This document shows positions 49,831-60,719 of a stretch of DNA of 64,000 nucleotides, one piece after another (the first letter of the stretch is position 1; the number at the start of each line of letters is the position of its first letter). Under the pieces are notes generated by a model that was not told the origin of the DNA, did not search any database, and saw nothing but the letters and a program-made list of their open reading frames with translations. This stretch comes from Ceriagrion tenellum (lineage: Eukaryota; Arthropoda; Insecta; Odonata; Coenagrionidae). The stretch spans positions 53,280,964 through 53,344,963 of the forward strand of contig OY720637.1 of NCBI GenBank assembly GCA_963169105.1. Direction: 5' to 3'. Made by a program: the position numbers and the translations under genes.

Positions 49831-52800
49831 AAAAATTTGTTTTACATGAGGAAGGCCGTCTATTTTTAATGGTCTTTGGTTGTAGAAAGGGTTTGGCAAT
49901 GCTTTTCACAGCTCTTTAATTCCTGTCAAGCAAACAAATCTTTCTTTTCACTCGTAAACTTAACTTAATCAATCACCTCCTTCACTTTCATCGGCCGGCC
50001 TCCAAAATGCGCCTCGGAAATTATGTACGAGCATAGAAATAATAGGGAACGCAGACAAGGTTAACTCTTTCCAGGAGATTAGTGAGGGAAAACAGCGAGA
50101 GGTGGAAGATTATTAGTGTCATTCAGAATTCATTAAATATGTGTGGTCTCCTCTTAAAGTTCTCATCCGGTTTCATCTTCCGTTTTTGATGGAGTAGCCA
50201 GCCGGATGTCGAAACCGTATTTAATCGTTTGCTCTCCAGCCATTCCCACCATAAGAAGCTCAAGGTGCGTGAAAATGGCCATAATTTCCGCAATCAATAA
50301 GGCATTTTATTGAGTGGCGTTTTGAATTATTGTCACCGGGAAGGACCTTGCGGAGATAAAACACCGAAGTCGTTAATTTTTTTATAGCCGATGAAAAAAG
50401 GGTTGTCGTCCATTTTTCTTTCCCATTACTTGGCTGTTCTTACTCCCGCGACGGTTCGCTGTCGTTAAACCCCGACTTGTTTCTACCCTCGAAAGTAGAA
50501 AATCTCATACTCCTCCGAACTCAGCGATGCAATCAGGAAACAATGCTATTGAGTTAAGGTATGTTTGTATCAATTTCCCAGACCGACTGAAGGTTTTTCT
50601 TCATTTGTTCTTTTTTTAATTCTATCTTTTATTTAAATATTCTCATCAAACCAAAGCGTTGATCAGAAAAAGGTGTTTTGCAATTGAGTTGAAGGGTTGC
50701 CTACAAAAATCGTCATAATGCCCATAGTCTTCTTCATCTGAACCTTATATGATCGATTTTTCGATAATCAGGACATCTCAGAAAACCTAAGGATGCAAAG
50801 GGAAAGGAAATGACCTACCTAGCCCAACGTGTTAATTTCACCCGCCTTAGAAACTCACTTCTAGTTTGCTCCACTCTTTACTCACTGAAAAGACCTTCGA
50901 TTTGAAGACTGTGAGAGCTTCAGGCGGCCAAATATAAATCAACAGGATACCGATTCAATAGACGCAGTTGCTTTTACAGCAGAAATTTTTTTCACTGTAA
51001 CGCGCTCTGAAATCTTTCTCGTGGGGAACAAGCATGTTATCGCATTTCGAGGGAAGAAGGGACTCTTTTGCAAAAGGAAGCCGCTCAACAGTTCTCACCT
51101 TGGTTTAGCGTCAACCCCCTCGACTCGCCGTGAAGAACGGCTCGTGTTGTCCACGTTTCGAGTCAGCGGAAGTGATAGCAGCCCTCTCTCTGCTAAGCGT
51201 CCTCATATCCCCACTTCGTCTGGCCGCTCTCGGAACCGTCCCTCGGTGACACATTCGTAACTTCATTGACATAGGACGCGAACCCAAGGACCTCCTTCCG
51301 CGTTTGCCGTCTTGTTTTTTTGTATCTACTAAATAATATTTTTTTTAAATCCACACGCCGATTAGTGCGCCGCCGGATGTGGAATCAGTTCGTTCTGTAT
51401 GGCTCACAATTCTGCGCCTTTAATTACTGCCCGTTATCTCTCCCGGAACATTTTTGTTTAAATGAAATTGACAAAATAATGCAGCTTAATTGGATAACCT
51501 CCGAAATTCCCACAACACGAACAGAATCAGTCTATTCACGTGGTAAACTTCGTATTAACTTCGCCTTTTTAATGGCCGATCATGATCAGTAGCGGAGATA
51601 ATTTGTAGCCAAAATATTAGTAAAATGCATTGATATTCTGTCTGTTTTCATGAAATTAACTAACAATCGATTAATTATGCCCCATTACGAAGTTAATTTT
51701 AACCGCGGTGTCGGCGTATATGTATTTTTCTTTTTTTCCACGTGTGTGGAATGATAAATGAATGCCGCCCTTCCCCCCTCCCCCCAACCCAGAAGTGTTG
51801 TGTTGTTTGAGAGGAAAGAAAAAGGTTGCGAATTGTTTATGGATAACTTAAGCGCAGTCTTATCGTCTTCATCAGCAGTCATCAATTAGTAGCCTTAAAC
51901 GCGCGATAATTACTGTGCGGAATCAGCTTGAGTTTGGAATCTTTGTCGACTTCGGTTATTTTCAATTCGTTGTCAGCCTCAATTCGCGAACGCTGTCGAC
52001 TTCGTGTTTGCCCCCGCAACTCATTTTATCTCCGATCTTGAGGATCCTGCTTCGTGGTCCATCACCGAATGCTCCCTCCCACCGCCGCCTCCCCGACCTC
52101 TCCCACCTCCCAGCCCCTCGTCTCGGACTACACCGGTCGCGGCCCCGGCCTTGGGCGGTTTATCCCTTCCTCCCCACATCCAAGTCAGTTCCTCTACCTT
52201 CTTTCCGTCCGCGACCTCGCCTAGAAGTTCTCCCGCACACTTCCGAATGGTTGCCCTTGGACACGTGATCTTAAGGACTGCGATCTCCTTATTCATTTTT
52301 CCTTCCTTCCTCCTCCTCCCACTTAAAACCCCGTTCCACTTGCCGCCTGCCCTCTGCAAGACCCCCCCCTCTCTTATTTTCCCTCCATCATGCTACACCA
52401 CCTCCGTTTACATCTTCCAGCTTTGATTTCGCTCTCTTTCTCTCTCACCTCTCCTCATTCCCTTCAGCCCACGCTCTTTTTTCCTTCCGTCATGTATGCC
52501 GTTTCCCTTCCTTCAGTGGCATTTTTCTCTGCCCCCCGTCCCCAGCTCCGCTCACCCCGAATTCGAAATTCTGGAACGCATATGGTCGAGCATCAGGGCC
52601 TACCCGTTCTCCATTTGGATGTTCACAAGTTTTTTTTGTCGTTTCGATGGTCAGTAAAAGTGTCGCATAAGTGCGGGTCGAGGAATCAATGGGCAGCCAA
52701 GGCTCTTCCTCATAGACGGAATACCAACTCCCGAGGGTCGGACGTCGATTTTGCTAAAAAAAACTGGTATTGGAATTTAACGATGGGGAAATTATGGGTC

Positions 52801-53846
52801 GGAATAAAGGACTTCGCCTCCCGGAGCTAAATGTTATGCTCTAATATGGATTGTTCTATTCACTTGCGGACCAAGGCGTAATATAAACGAAAGGTTCATT
52901 CATGAATTAATGGATGAATTGAGAATTGTTTTCCTCATTCTTGTGTAATTCATATATTAGTCAGGAAACTGGCCCCAGAAGTTATCACCCACATGAAATA
53001 AAATATGAATGGCAAGGGATAACAAAATGTAACCTTTATTTACCATGCTTAATCTATGAATTTCTCAAATTATTTCAGTCTTATTATCATAAAGTGTATA
53101 TTTTAGCTAGCGTGATCGGATTACGGATATTTCTGATTTGAGAAACCTGAGTTGAAAATAATACCCAACGAATTCCCACGAATTGTTCAGATTTCAACTC
53201 TGAATACCGCGGTCGAATAATTCCAATCATGATCATGGCAACAAAATGATACAATATGTACAATTCTTTTCGCTATTAATTTAGGAAGGGATTATAATAT
53301 CAGTCCTTGGACCAAACCATCCTTATTTGATATATTTACCCCTGAATCCTTCCATATATTTATTCGCCCCTGAAACTATTAACTGGTTGAATGGGAATCG
53401 TGGCTCCCTCTCTTATTTTCACAAAACAATGAAATTCGGATACGTTGAAGAGGAATCATGCGCACCTACTAACTAAAATGGATCGGTGCCTATGTTTCCA
53501 TACCATTCAATGCCGTGGAAATAAACGTTTCTTCAATGTTTCGCTAACGAGGGATTTTTATTAAACAGATAAATACTATTTTTCTCGATGATTCATCAAT
53601 TCTTCAATTTAGGAGCCTGTGATTTCCCGGTCAATATGTGGAAAAGAAATGAGTGGATAGGCGAGGTTTTGTCGTGATTGCCAAACATATTACGCGTTTG
53701 TATCATAAGTTGCCAGAATGTGATTTGAATGACACTTAAGTCATTTTATAATGGAACCTTGTCACGTCCTTTATTTTTTCTAGTGCCTTTGATCTATAGG
53801 AGTCAGTTTTTTGACCTCGGTTTTTTCCTTTTGTCTCTTCCTTCAG

Positions 53847-54056
53847 GACTCCTTGGCGATGTCCATGCCCATGCCCATGGTCCAGCCGGACCCCCTCATC
53901 ACCACTACATCCTCCTCGCACTCCGGCTTCTGTCGCGGCTTCAGGCGCAACCTGCGCGGACGCTGGCGGCGATTGGTCAAGAGGAAGCCGTCGACGGAGA
54001 TCTACACGATACCGGCGGAGCTCAGGCCCCAGCTGAAGCAGATGTACGTCTACTGA
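53847..54056 (+). CDS. Coding exon 2 of the unrecognised small basic protein (C-terminus)
   Basis: The exon encodes 69 residues and TGA, in frame with exon 1. It begins after TCTCTTCCTTCAG, a strong acceptor. Residues run from DSLAMSMPMPMVQPDP through a Thr/Ser stretch to the Arg-rich CRGFRRNLRGRWRRLVKRK, then STEIYTIPAELRPQLKQMYV and a final Tyr. The basic stretch could act as a nuclear signal or bind nucleic acid or membrane; this is inference. The dense, motif-like C-terminus and almost uniform G/C third positions mark real coding sequence. A Met cluster offers internal starts, but the exon 1 join is better supported. Identity unknown. Confidence 0.75.
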   Translation, partial: DSLAMSMPMPMVQPDPLITTTSSSHSGFCRGFRRNLRGRWRRLVKRKPSTEIYTIPAELRPQLKQMYVY

Positions 54057-56345
54057 AGGGGAGTGGCTCTCCGCGCCTCGAGATCTGCAGTCGTCTGCGC
54101 CTCACTCGCCGGCCGAAGCAGGTTGCGCGCATTGAAGTGGCTCATATTGAGCTCGTAGAGAGATAGAGAGAGAGTGCTTGAGGAATTTTTTGAGAGTGGT
54201 GAAGACATTTCAGTGAGATTTTGATGAGGAGAAGGAGATGTGGAGAGACACAAAACACGCACAAGAAGGGAGGAGCAACGTCCAGAAGCGCCGGAAGACG
54301 AGATCACGGTCCCCCATCCCCACCTCAAGTTGGGTCGGTCCGTCCAGTCGCGTTGTTGCAGTGCCATGGAAACGAAACGGAGAAATAATAACAAAAAAAT
54401 AACGTTTGGGGGCGTGAGTGAAACACGTAAAGCCTTCATCGCCTGAGTTCCTTTCTGGTCATTCTGGTTCGATTGCCTCTCCTTGAGGAAACGGAGGATT
54501 TGTTTTGTCTTTTTCTCCCGCCAGTTTCAAGTAATTTTATCATGCTCGATTTGAAAGACTAGAAGTTTATTAAAATCGAATTATTGCTTTCCTCGGAATG
54601 AATTTCAGTGAATATTTTAGTTTGACCTTGGGTTTGTTTTTTTTACCGTTTTTAATCGATTTTAGCCCATGTCGACGGAGGATCATCACCCTCTGTGATA
54701 TCATGCTTTTAATATTTGAATGATTCAGTTGCTTCTGACCCACCCGGTTGGTATTTAGCTAACCTCGCTATATCAAGCTTCTTGCTGCATCATACTGTCA
54801 CTGGTGGGAATGAGAAAAAGACAGTTTACTCCGCAACCTCATGAAATGAAAGTGTCTCTCCCGTTACAACTTTTTTGTAAATATTGTACATAAATTATTT
54901 GTTTGTGCCGTCATTTGTAGACATTTAAACAGATCGAGAGGGAATGAGTTCATCGTGTATTTTCTAGAGTGCCTCAAGGCCTATCGAAGTTCCGCAGAGT
55001 TTTTTTTGGTTCAAAGAGTAAAAGAAACCAAGACCATTTTTTTCTCATGTGTGTTTACTTGGCATGGAATTCTTCTCACCTGTGGTTTCGGTGAGAACCA
55101 ATGAATCCGGTCGAAAATGTTAGGAGACGTTTTTCGTTCAATACTTAATTTTGCAGTCATTGGTTACTTTGTACCGCACGCAAATTATGATCCTATCGTC
55201 ACTTTTTTTAGTACGACCTAAATATGTGCCGAACGCATGGTAAAATCTAGTCCCGATTCATTGGGAAACTAGATGATTACATGAAACGTTTTTATACCCT
55301 TGATAACCTAGACACCGTAAATTAAGTGCCTACCTATCGCACGGAACGATCTTATTTCACAAACCTGAAATTTACATTTTTCACATATTTGAACGTACTT
55401 ATGCATATGTGTGTTACCTTGATTTTATGAATTTCAATAAGAGGCTATTAATTGTAGAAAAACCGCTCTTGATGAATCGTGCCTTTACATTCTTTAAGGT
55501 GCCCTTAGGACAACTAGTCATTGTAAATGAAGTATTCTATGAATTGTAGTGATTTGACGGGAAGGACATGGCAACACAAGCCGAACCATCCTGAATATTA
55601 TCATAGACCAAAGAGAAATTGATTCCTTAATCTATGATATTATCTGACAGAATATGAATGAAACGTAACGTTTTACTTAAGTATGGATTTTTTTACCACT
55701 AGTATTGTTTGTTCAAACTCTGTTACGAGCCGAAATTTTTAATTTTAAACTTGAAACACATCATTAAGTGTGCATTAAGGTATTATTACGTTCCCTCAGC
55801 CTTAGACCAAATGTGGCAATTGTAAAAATCCTACTTGTCGAATTTGAACAAGAATTGAGAGGATGTAAAACCACTATCACTGAAACCTTTTGCTGACCAA
55901 TGCATTGAATGTTAAAATTTGGCAATCGTTGGAACGTATTTTAAACCGCCACTCCCAAATCTGTTTGTATCAGCTCAAACTCTTCCTTGGGGAGTGTGTA
56001 ATTGGCTTTAAAATTTGTTTCAACCTTTGGCCACGGACTACTCTGTAATATGGTAGGACGCGATGTGACCTTTGGAATATCTGTGGTTGTTCATTCATTG
56101 CACAACACTTTCTCATGTGTACTCTTGATGTGCTCTGGTTGAGCACTTCGCCTCGGAGAAGGCATGAGAAGGAGCGCCTTCATTTGTTTATGTCTACTTC
56201 AAAGTATTACAGTTGCACTGTGCATGTCCATTGTCATCATCTGTCACATATTTCACTGCAACGCAAGCAAAATTGTGAGACAGGAAAATTTTCATTGTCA
56301 AATTTTGTTTTGTAAATCAATGATAAATAAAGTTTTAACTATTTT
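54057..56345 (+). other. Predicted 3' UTR
   Basis: The stretch is AT-rich after the first 300 nt and has no ORF of note. The first canonical poly(A) signal I find after the stop is AATAAA at 56,326, giving a UTR of about 2.3 kb. An ATTAAA at about 54,569 could give a shorter form. A K-box-like TGTGAT is at 54,694-54,699. Two Pumilio-type sites lie at 54,876-54,892. Confidence 0.45.
54876..54892 (+). promoter_or_regulatory. Tandem Pumilio response elements
   Basis: TGTAAATA (54,876-54,883) and TGTACATA (54,885-54,892) each match the Pumilio site UGUANAUA exactly and are one base apart, about 820 nt after the stop codon. PUF proteins binding such sites usually repress or localise mRNA. Function here is inferred from the motif. 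Confidence 0.5.
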
Positions 56346-56365
56346 CTGAATTGTGTGTATTGGTT
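56326..56365 (+). terminator. Polyadenylation signal with GU-rich downstream element
   Basis: AATAAA at 56,326-56,331 is followed within about 20-40 nt by TTGTGTGTATTGGTTTTC, a typical GU/U-rich downstream element. This fits cleavage at about 56,345 for the gene upstream. Confidence 0.55.
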
Positions 56366-56379
56366 TTCTTTTGAATTGA

Positions 56380-57730
56380 ATTTTGGTTTGGCGGGGCCAC
56401 AGCCTGAAGTGACGATCGTATAACGGAGCTGGTCTGAAGCCTGGGGACCTACACCTTGGTGTTTGCCCCGGTACCCTTTTATCCGACACTAGCGGCTATA
56501 CATGGCTACCATTTTTTGTACAGATAACTGCTAATATCTGGGTGGTTGGACTGAACACCTTAAGCCCCTACCTATCTTCCCGTCCTACTCCTCCATCCCC
56601 TGGGGCTACGTACTTGGTTTGGGTACAGAATATCAGTATTCACCCGAAGGGTAGATATACACTTAAATGAAGGGTGTATAACAAAATCATTGTGTCTGCA
56701 AAGGTGTGTTAAACGTAGTTGTATGTAATCCCAGACCAAAATATTTCAACAATGCGTAAAAATGAGAAAGAAAGAAATTCTCCTTTTAAACACCATTTTC
56801 GAGTCGAAGAATAAAGCAATTGCAACTTAGTCATGGATTGTTGAAGAATTATCTTAGTAGCTAACTAAAGGTTATCTGTGCATGCAATTCACACGCACGG
56901 AGGATGTACCATGCGCATTGTGCAGTGACCTACTCAGAGAATAATCAAACAAAAAAATGGCCACTCGAAAATTTTAACCGATTCAAATATTCAGTTCGTT
57001 GAAACGAAGTGAGGTATTGAAAGGTACACCAAAAACCGGAAGAAAATATGCTAAAATATTACTTTTTCTCACAAGATCAATGTAGTACCTACCGAATTAA
57101 CAACTTTTCTAAGTTTTCCTTGGCTAAACTGCACCTAATTATTAAAAAGAAGCGGAAATTTCACGCATCATGACTTGAAACCATAAAATATTGCTTGCTC
57201 TTACGAAGGCTACATCAACCTCGCTTACTTCCTTTCGTCAGCGCCGTTGATTTTGAAAATCTCATTAAACCCTCATTTTCCCCTTCAATTAGTGAATGAG
57301 GTAAGGATAAGATCCACGAGGAAGGCCGATAATTATCCACTGAATAAATTGGAAATATCGCGATCAGTAGCCATTTCGCTTAAAAATCTGAAGGTATCAG
57401 ACCCAACTCGGTGGAAATGATGGGTAACTACTATTAATTTCTTTCGTTTAAAACAAAGTTTCATAAATGCTTTCGAGTTGGCCGAAATTCCTGAATGTAT
57501 GTGACACTATCCTTCACCCTATATCCTTCCAAAGTCTACAGAAGTGATTACGTCTTAGAATCTCATTCCTGCAAAACTCATTAGTACTATCCTGAACTGA
57601 AAAAGCTCAGTTATAGCTCTGTTAACACAAAATGAACGTCATGAAAGTACCAAAATCTGTTGGAAGATGACACCTGGTCAACGTGGGATGACATTTGGAA
57701 ATACCTCATAGTTCGCGTGATGCCATATGT
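56380..57730. other. Intergenic DNA downstream of the gene
   Basis: A segment at 56,385-56,640 is clearly more GC-rich than its surroundings (GGCGGGGCCACAGCC, GGGGCTACGTACTTGG) and may be an inserted repeat; I see no second copy. The rest is AT-rich with no gene. Confidence 0.35.
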
Positions 57731-57795
57731 AAGGTATCTACCCCTACTTATTACCCTGCAGGCCACCACAAGTGTGTTTTGGCAGGGGATGAGGT
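57731..57795 (+). repeat. Dispersed CCACC/GTGTGGC repeat, + copy
   Basis: It reads TTACCCTGCAGGCCACCACA, then AGTGTGTTTTGGCAGGGGATG. It follows the core order of the copies at 4.15, 21.1, 25.7 and 36.9 kb. Confidence 0.55.
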
Positions 57796-58499
57796 ATCAC
57801 CAACATGAACCACAGTGAAGAAATTTACTTTCACCAACAAACACCACACTATTGGTATGCTACAAATGCTACAGAAACCACTAAATTAATCTATAATGTA
57901 ACTACGTAAACGTGGCACAAGAGTCATGCAGGGAACTTGCAAAACATGGTGTTAGCACTACTCGGCAGATTTAGAAACATTCATATCAAATAATCAGCTA
58001 CACTACCTGTCAATCAACCTACTTCAAAGTCTTAACGCAACCATTATGGTCTCTAATCGAATGCAGAAAGAACGACATTTTAATCCTTTCTGTTCTACAA
58101 TCTACATATTTCCTTTACTTTATTCTCATGATCTGATCTACCGTAGTATGTTGAAGTTCGTAAGACGATGAAAACTTCGTTTGAACAAAACGGTTTTAAA
58201 TTTTCATAAAAGATTGAGTTTAATTTTCAGTCGACGGTCTGAAAGCAATTCCAATCCAAGTTGTTGCAAGAGGTCAATAACACTAATTAGACTATCATAA
58301 CGGCTTTCACGTATCTTTCTGATCTTCTCTGCACGCGTTCTAACTCTGTTTGGTTTGTGTACATTCGGTTCGGTGTAGTCGGTATAAGTGCATTTAGTTC
58401 TTAATGTATTTAGACACTGCCTTCGATCAGATTGTAATTTTTCCGTATGCTAACCAAGTCGATTACGAAATTGTCAATGTATTATTGTATACTTCCCGC

Positions 58500-58900
58500 T
58501 CTCCCCTTATCAAACTCTCTCTCTCTCTCTTCCGTTAACTAACCTCTCTGCTCCCACTATATTCCGACCCTTCAACCTATTCTCCCTATCCCACCCGCCT
58601 CCACCGCAGATAGCTCGGAAGGGCTACCACTACCAACCTCCCACCCTCCGCCTGTCACATTCTAGAGCCACAGCTCACTACACCCTCCCCCCGGCAACCC
58701 CTACCTCGCCCTACACTCCACCCCCGATCCTTCCTCCCCCTCATGTGCACACCCCATACTCCCTTTCCCCCTCTCAACTATGCCAATAAGTTTTCTCACA
58801 ACTTGCAAATGCACCTGAAGATGACGTGAGCCGTCGAAACTATGGTCGCAAGTTATTAAAAATTATCAGTGGAAAAACAAAGTGTAACCCTTTTATTCGA
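58500..58900 (+). mobile_element. Penelope-like pLTR fragment preceded by a C-rich tract
   Basis: About 290 bp of very C-rich DNA (58,505-58,795, including a (CT)n run) leads directly into the hammerhead-like motif at 58,800-58,854. The tail then runs GTTATTAAAA, GTGGAAAAACAAAGTGTAAC and CCTTTTATTC. The tail matches the copy at 15,150-15,265, which defines a shared element. Confidence 0.45.
58800..58854 (+). ncRNA. Hammerhead-like ribozyme motif (copy C)
   Basis: The + strand reads AACTTGC, an 8-nt bulge, CTGAAGA (fits CUGANGA), 14 nt of stem II (T, GACG/CGTC around TGAGC), GAAA, CTATGGTC, then GCAAGTT. AACTTGC and GCAAGTT are perfectly complementary. C40 and G45-46 form the tiny stem III, U and C follow, and cleavage is predicted before GCAAGTT. 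The extra base after A9 is again present. Confidence 0.5.
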
Positions 58901-60340
58901 AATATCCCCAAACTCTAACGGCATTCCACGAGCAGAACTTGGGTATGTAAAATTTTAGCGTACCGCGAATTTTTTAGCGATACATAATAGTCTATCAATC
59001 GAGTCTTCATTAAAATCCCACGATCCATTCCCTCCCTTCTTTTTAAGCTATTTTTGGAGTTTGTAAGAGAATGTGTTACAAATGAAGACGAATACCAGCA
59101 AATACCTATACAATTGATGAAAAGACGTAATGTCATGAGCACCAAGTTGTTGAAATTGGTGAATGAATATTTCGCCCCAGCTGCCATAAATTCATCTGAG
59201 ACCAATTGTTTTTCAAATTAGAATTATTAAAGTTAAATAAGTCTGACCAGTAATTTGAGAAAACCAAAAAATCATACCGCAGCCTACATTAAAAAATTAT
59301 ATTCACATATACGCTTTCTATGCGTTTTAGCTCAATAAACAACAAATGACGAACGAAAATGGCGTCGAGCGTTTTTAGTTTGTTTACATGTTTTGCAATA
59401 AGGAGAGTGGTGATTCGTCGTGCCGGTCCCATGAATTCGGATTGTATATTCAAGGCCTTCCGGACAGCTTCATGAGTTTTCCAGATTATTAAGGTAAGTT
59501 GTAAACTATAAATCTTGAAACTCAAACTAATTTTACTAAATCGTGAGCAATGCTCTGAATTCAAATGTATACTGACTTAACAATACTTACCAGTATTGCC
59601 CAACTTTTAGAGGATATTAGGTAGCTGGCACTTAGACAGTGTTGAGTAGATTATTTTTAACATATAAGTGGAGTAGAGTCAAATCTTGAGGACATCTGTG
59701 CGAAGCCCTTAAATATTTTGGCGGAGTTTCTGATCTGATGTGTGGTTTATTCGTTCAATAATCATCATTTTATTGTACGCTTTGAGGAAAAGAAATTCTT
59801 GTTGACGATGGAATGACTTATTTGTTTTTGGTAAATTATACGTGAAAACGCCGCAATCACTTGGAGCTAAGGCGAAGTTAAAACTTCGGGACCTATAGCC
59901 TCCACCTTTATTATCTGTCTAGTACTCGGATGATGTCAGTCCACAGGCTATCGTAACCCAGAGTGAGAACTAATTCTATGGATATCATAGGTGGCGTATT
60001 TTCGTCTTCAGCGCTTGCCACCCTAAACCGAGCCAAAATAGTTTCATGATTTCGTTCATGTGGTCCTCTCTAGTTACTTCTCCGCACACTGAAAGCTGTC
60101 TTTAAAATACGCCAGTATTTTCCTCGAATTCGAACGCGAAAAAATTGCTAATAAAAATCATCCACAGCGAATAACGTACGCCTAGGCAAACTAGGCAGCC
60201 GCCTAGATCGCAAACCTTGGAGGGGTCTCAGGAAAGGGGATGCAATAGTATACATCCTATTCTCAAAACGTGGCGATAATTGTCGCATTCGGTAATAGTC
60301 ATTTTATCGAATAATTTCGTCGATTCAGCATTTTTGAGTC
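58900..60340. other. AT-rich intergenic DNA
   Basis: Only short minus-strand frames (91-96 codons) without motifs. No gene is supported. Confidence 0.35.
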
Positions 60341-60364
60341 ATCATATGTTGTCCACATGCGATA

Positions 60365-60660
60365 ATAATAGTTTGGCGTCGACAAGGATGTATAGGGTTG
60401 CGAATGAGCGGGTGATAAATGGATGCGGTTAGGATTCTCCAGTAACGGTCATTTTTGAAGAGAATGCGCGTCATTGGTTTGGCCATGTCTAGAGAATAGG
60501 AGAGAGTGGAATCACGAAACACATATGATGGTAGAGTGAAGTGTTACATGAAGGGATAGACCTCGAAAGTCATGGGTGAATGTGCCAGAAGGGACTCTGA
60601 AGAGGAGGAATTTTTGGAGAATTAAGAATAGAAGAGAGTTCATGAAGCAATGAATGAGTA
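60365..60660 (+). pseudogene. Reverse-transcriptase C-terminal fragment (second LINE type)
   Basis: Pieces in the + frames read ENARHWFGHV, then RPRKSWVNVPEGTLKRRNFW. The WFGHV...RPRK.W pattern is the common C-terminal tail of insect non-LTR retrotransposon proteins. Frameshifts and stops separate the pieces. It differs from the TNEEVL-type fragments. Confidence 0.5.
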
Positions 60661-60719
60661 TAAGAGAAGCGTAAGTGGTTTTAAAGGAAAGAGAATCTTT
60701 GAGTAGTCAATAATATAGA

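Larger units (their letters stand above)
46261..53846 (+). other. 7.6-kb phase-0 intron
   Basis: Bounded by GTGAGT at 46,261 and a long pyrimidine tract ending CAG at 53,846. It is AT-rich for most of its length and holds two Penelope-like fragments (46,455-46,499 and 49,766-49,830). GC-rich patches lie at 51,020-51,250 and 51,915-52,640. The open frames in those patches (up to 146 codons) are low-complexity. Alternative exons inside the intron cannot be excluded. Confidence 0.65.

Noticed and set aside
52004..52426. 140-codon Pro/Ser-rich ORF in the intron
   Set aside because: C/T-rich low-complexity tract. It is inside the predicted intron and has no matching splice sites.
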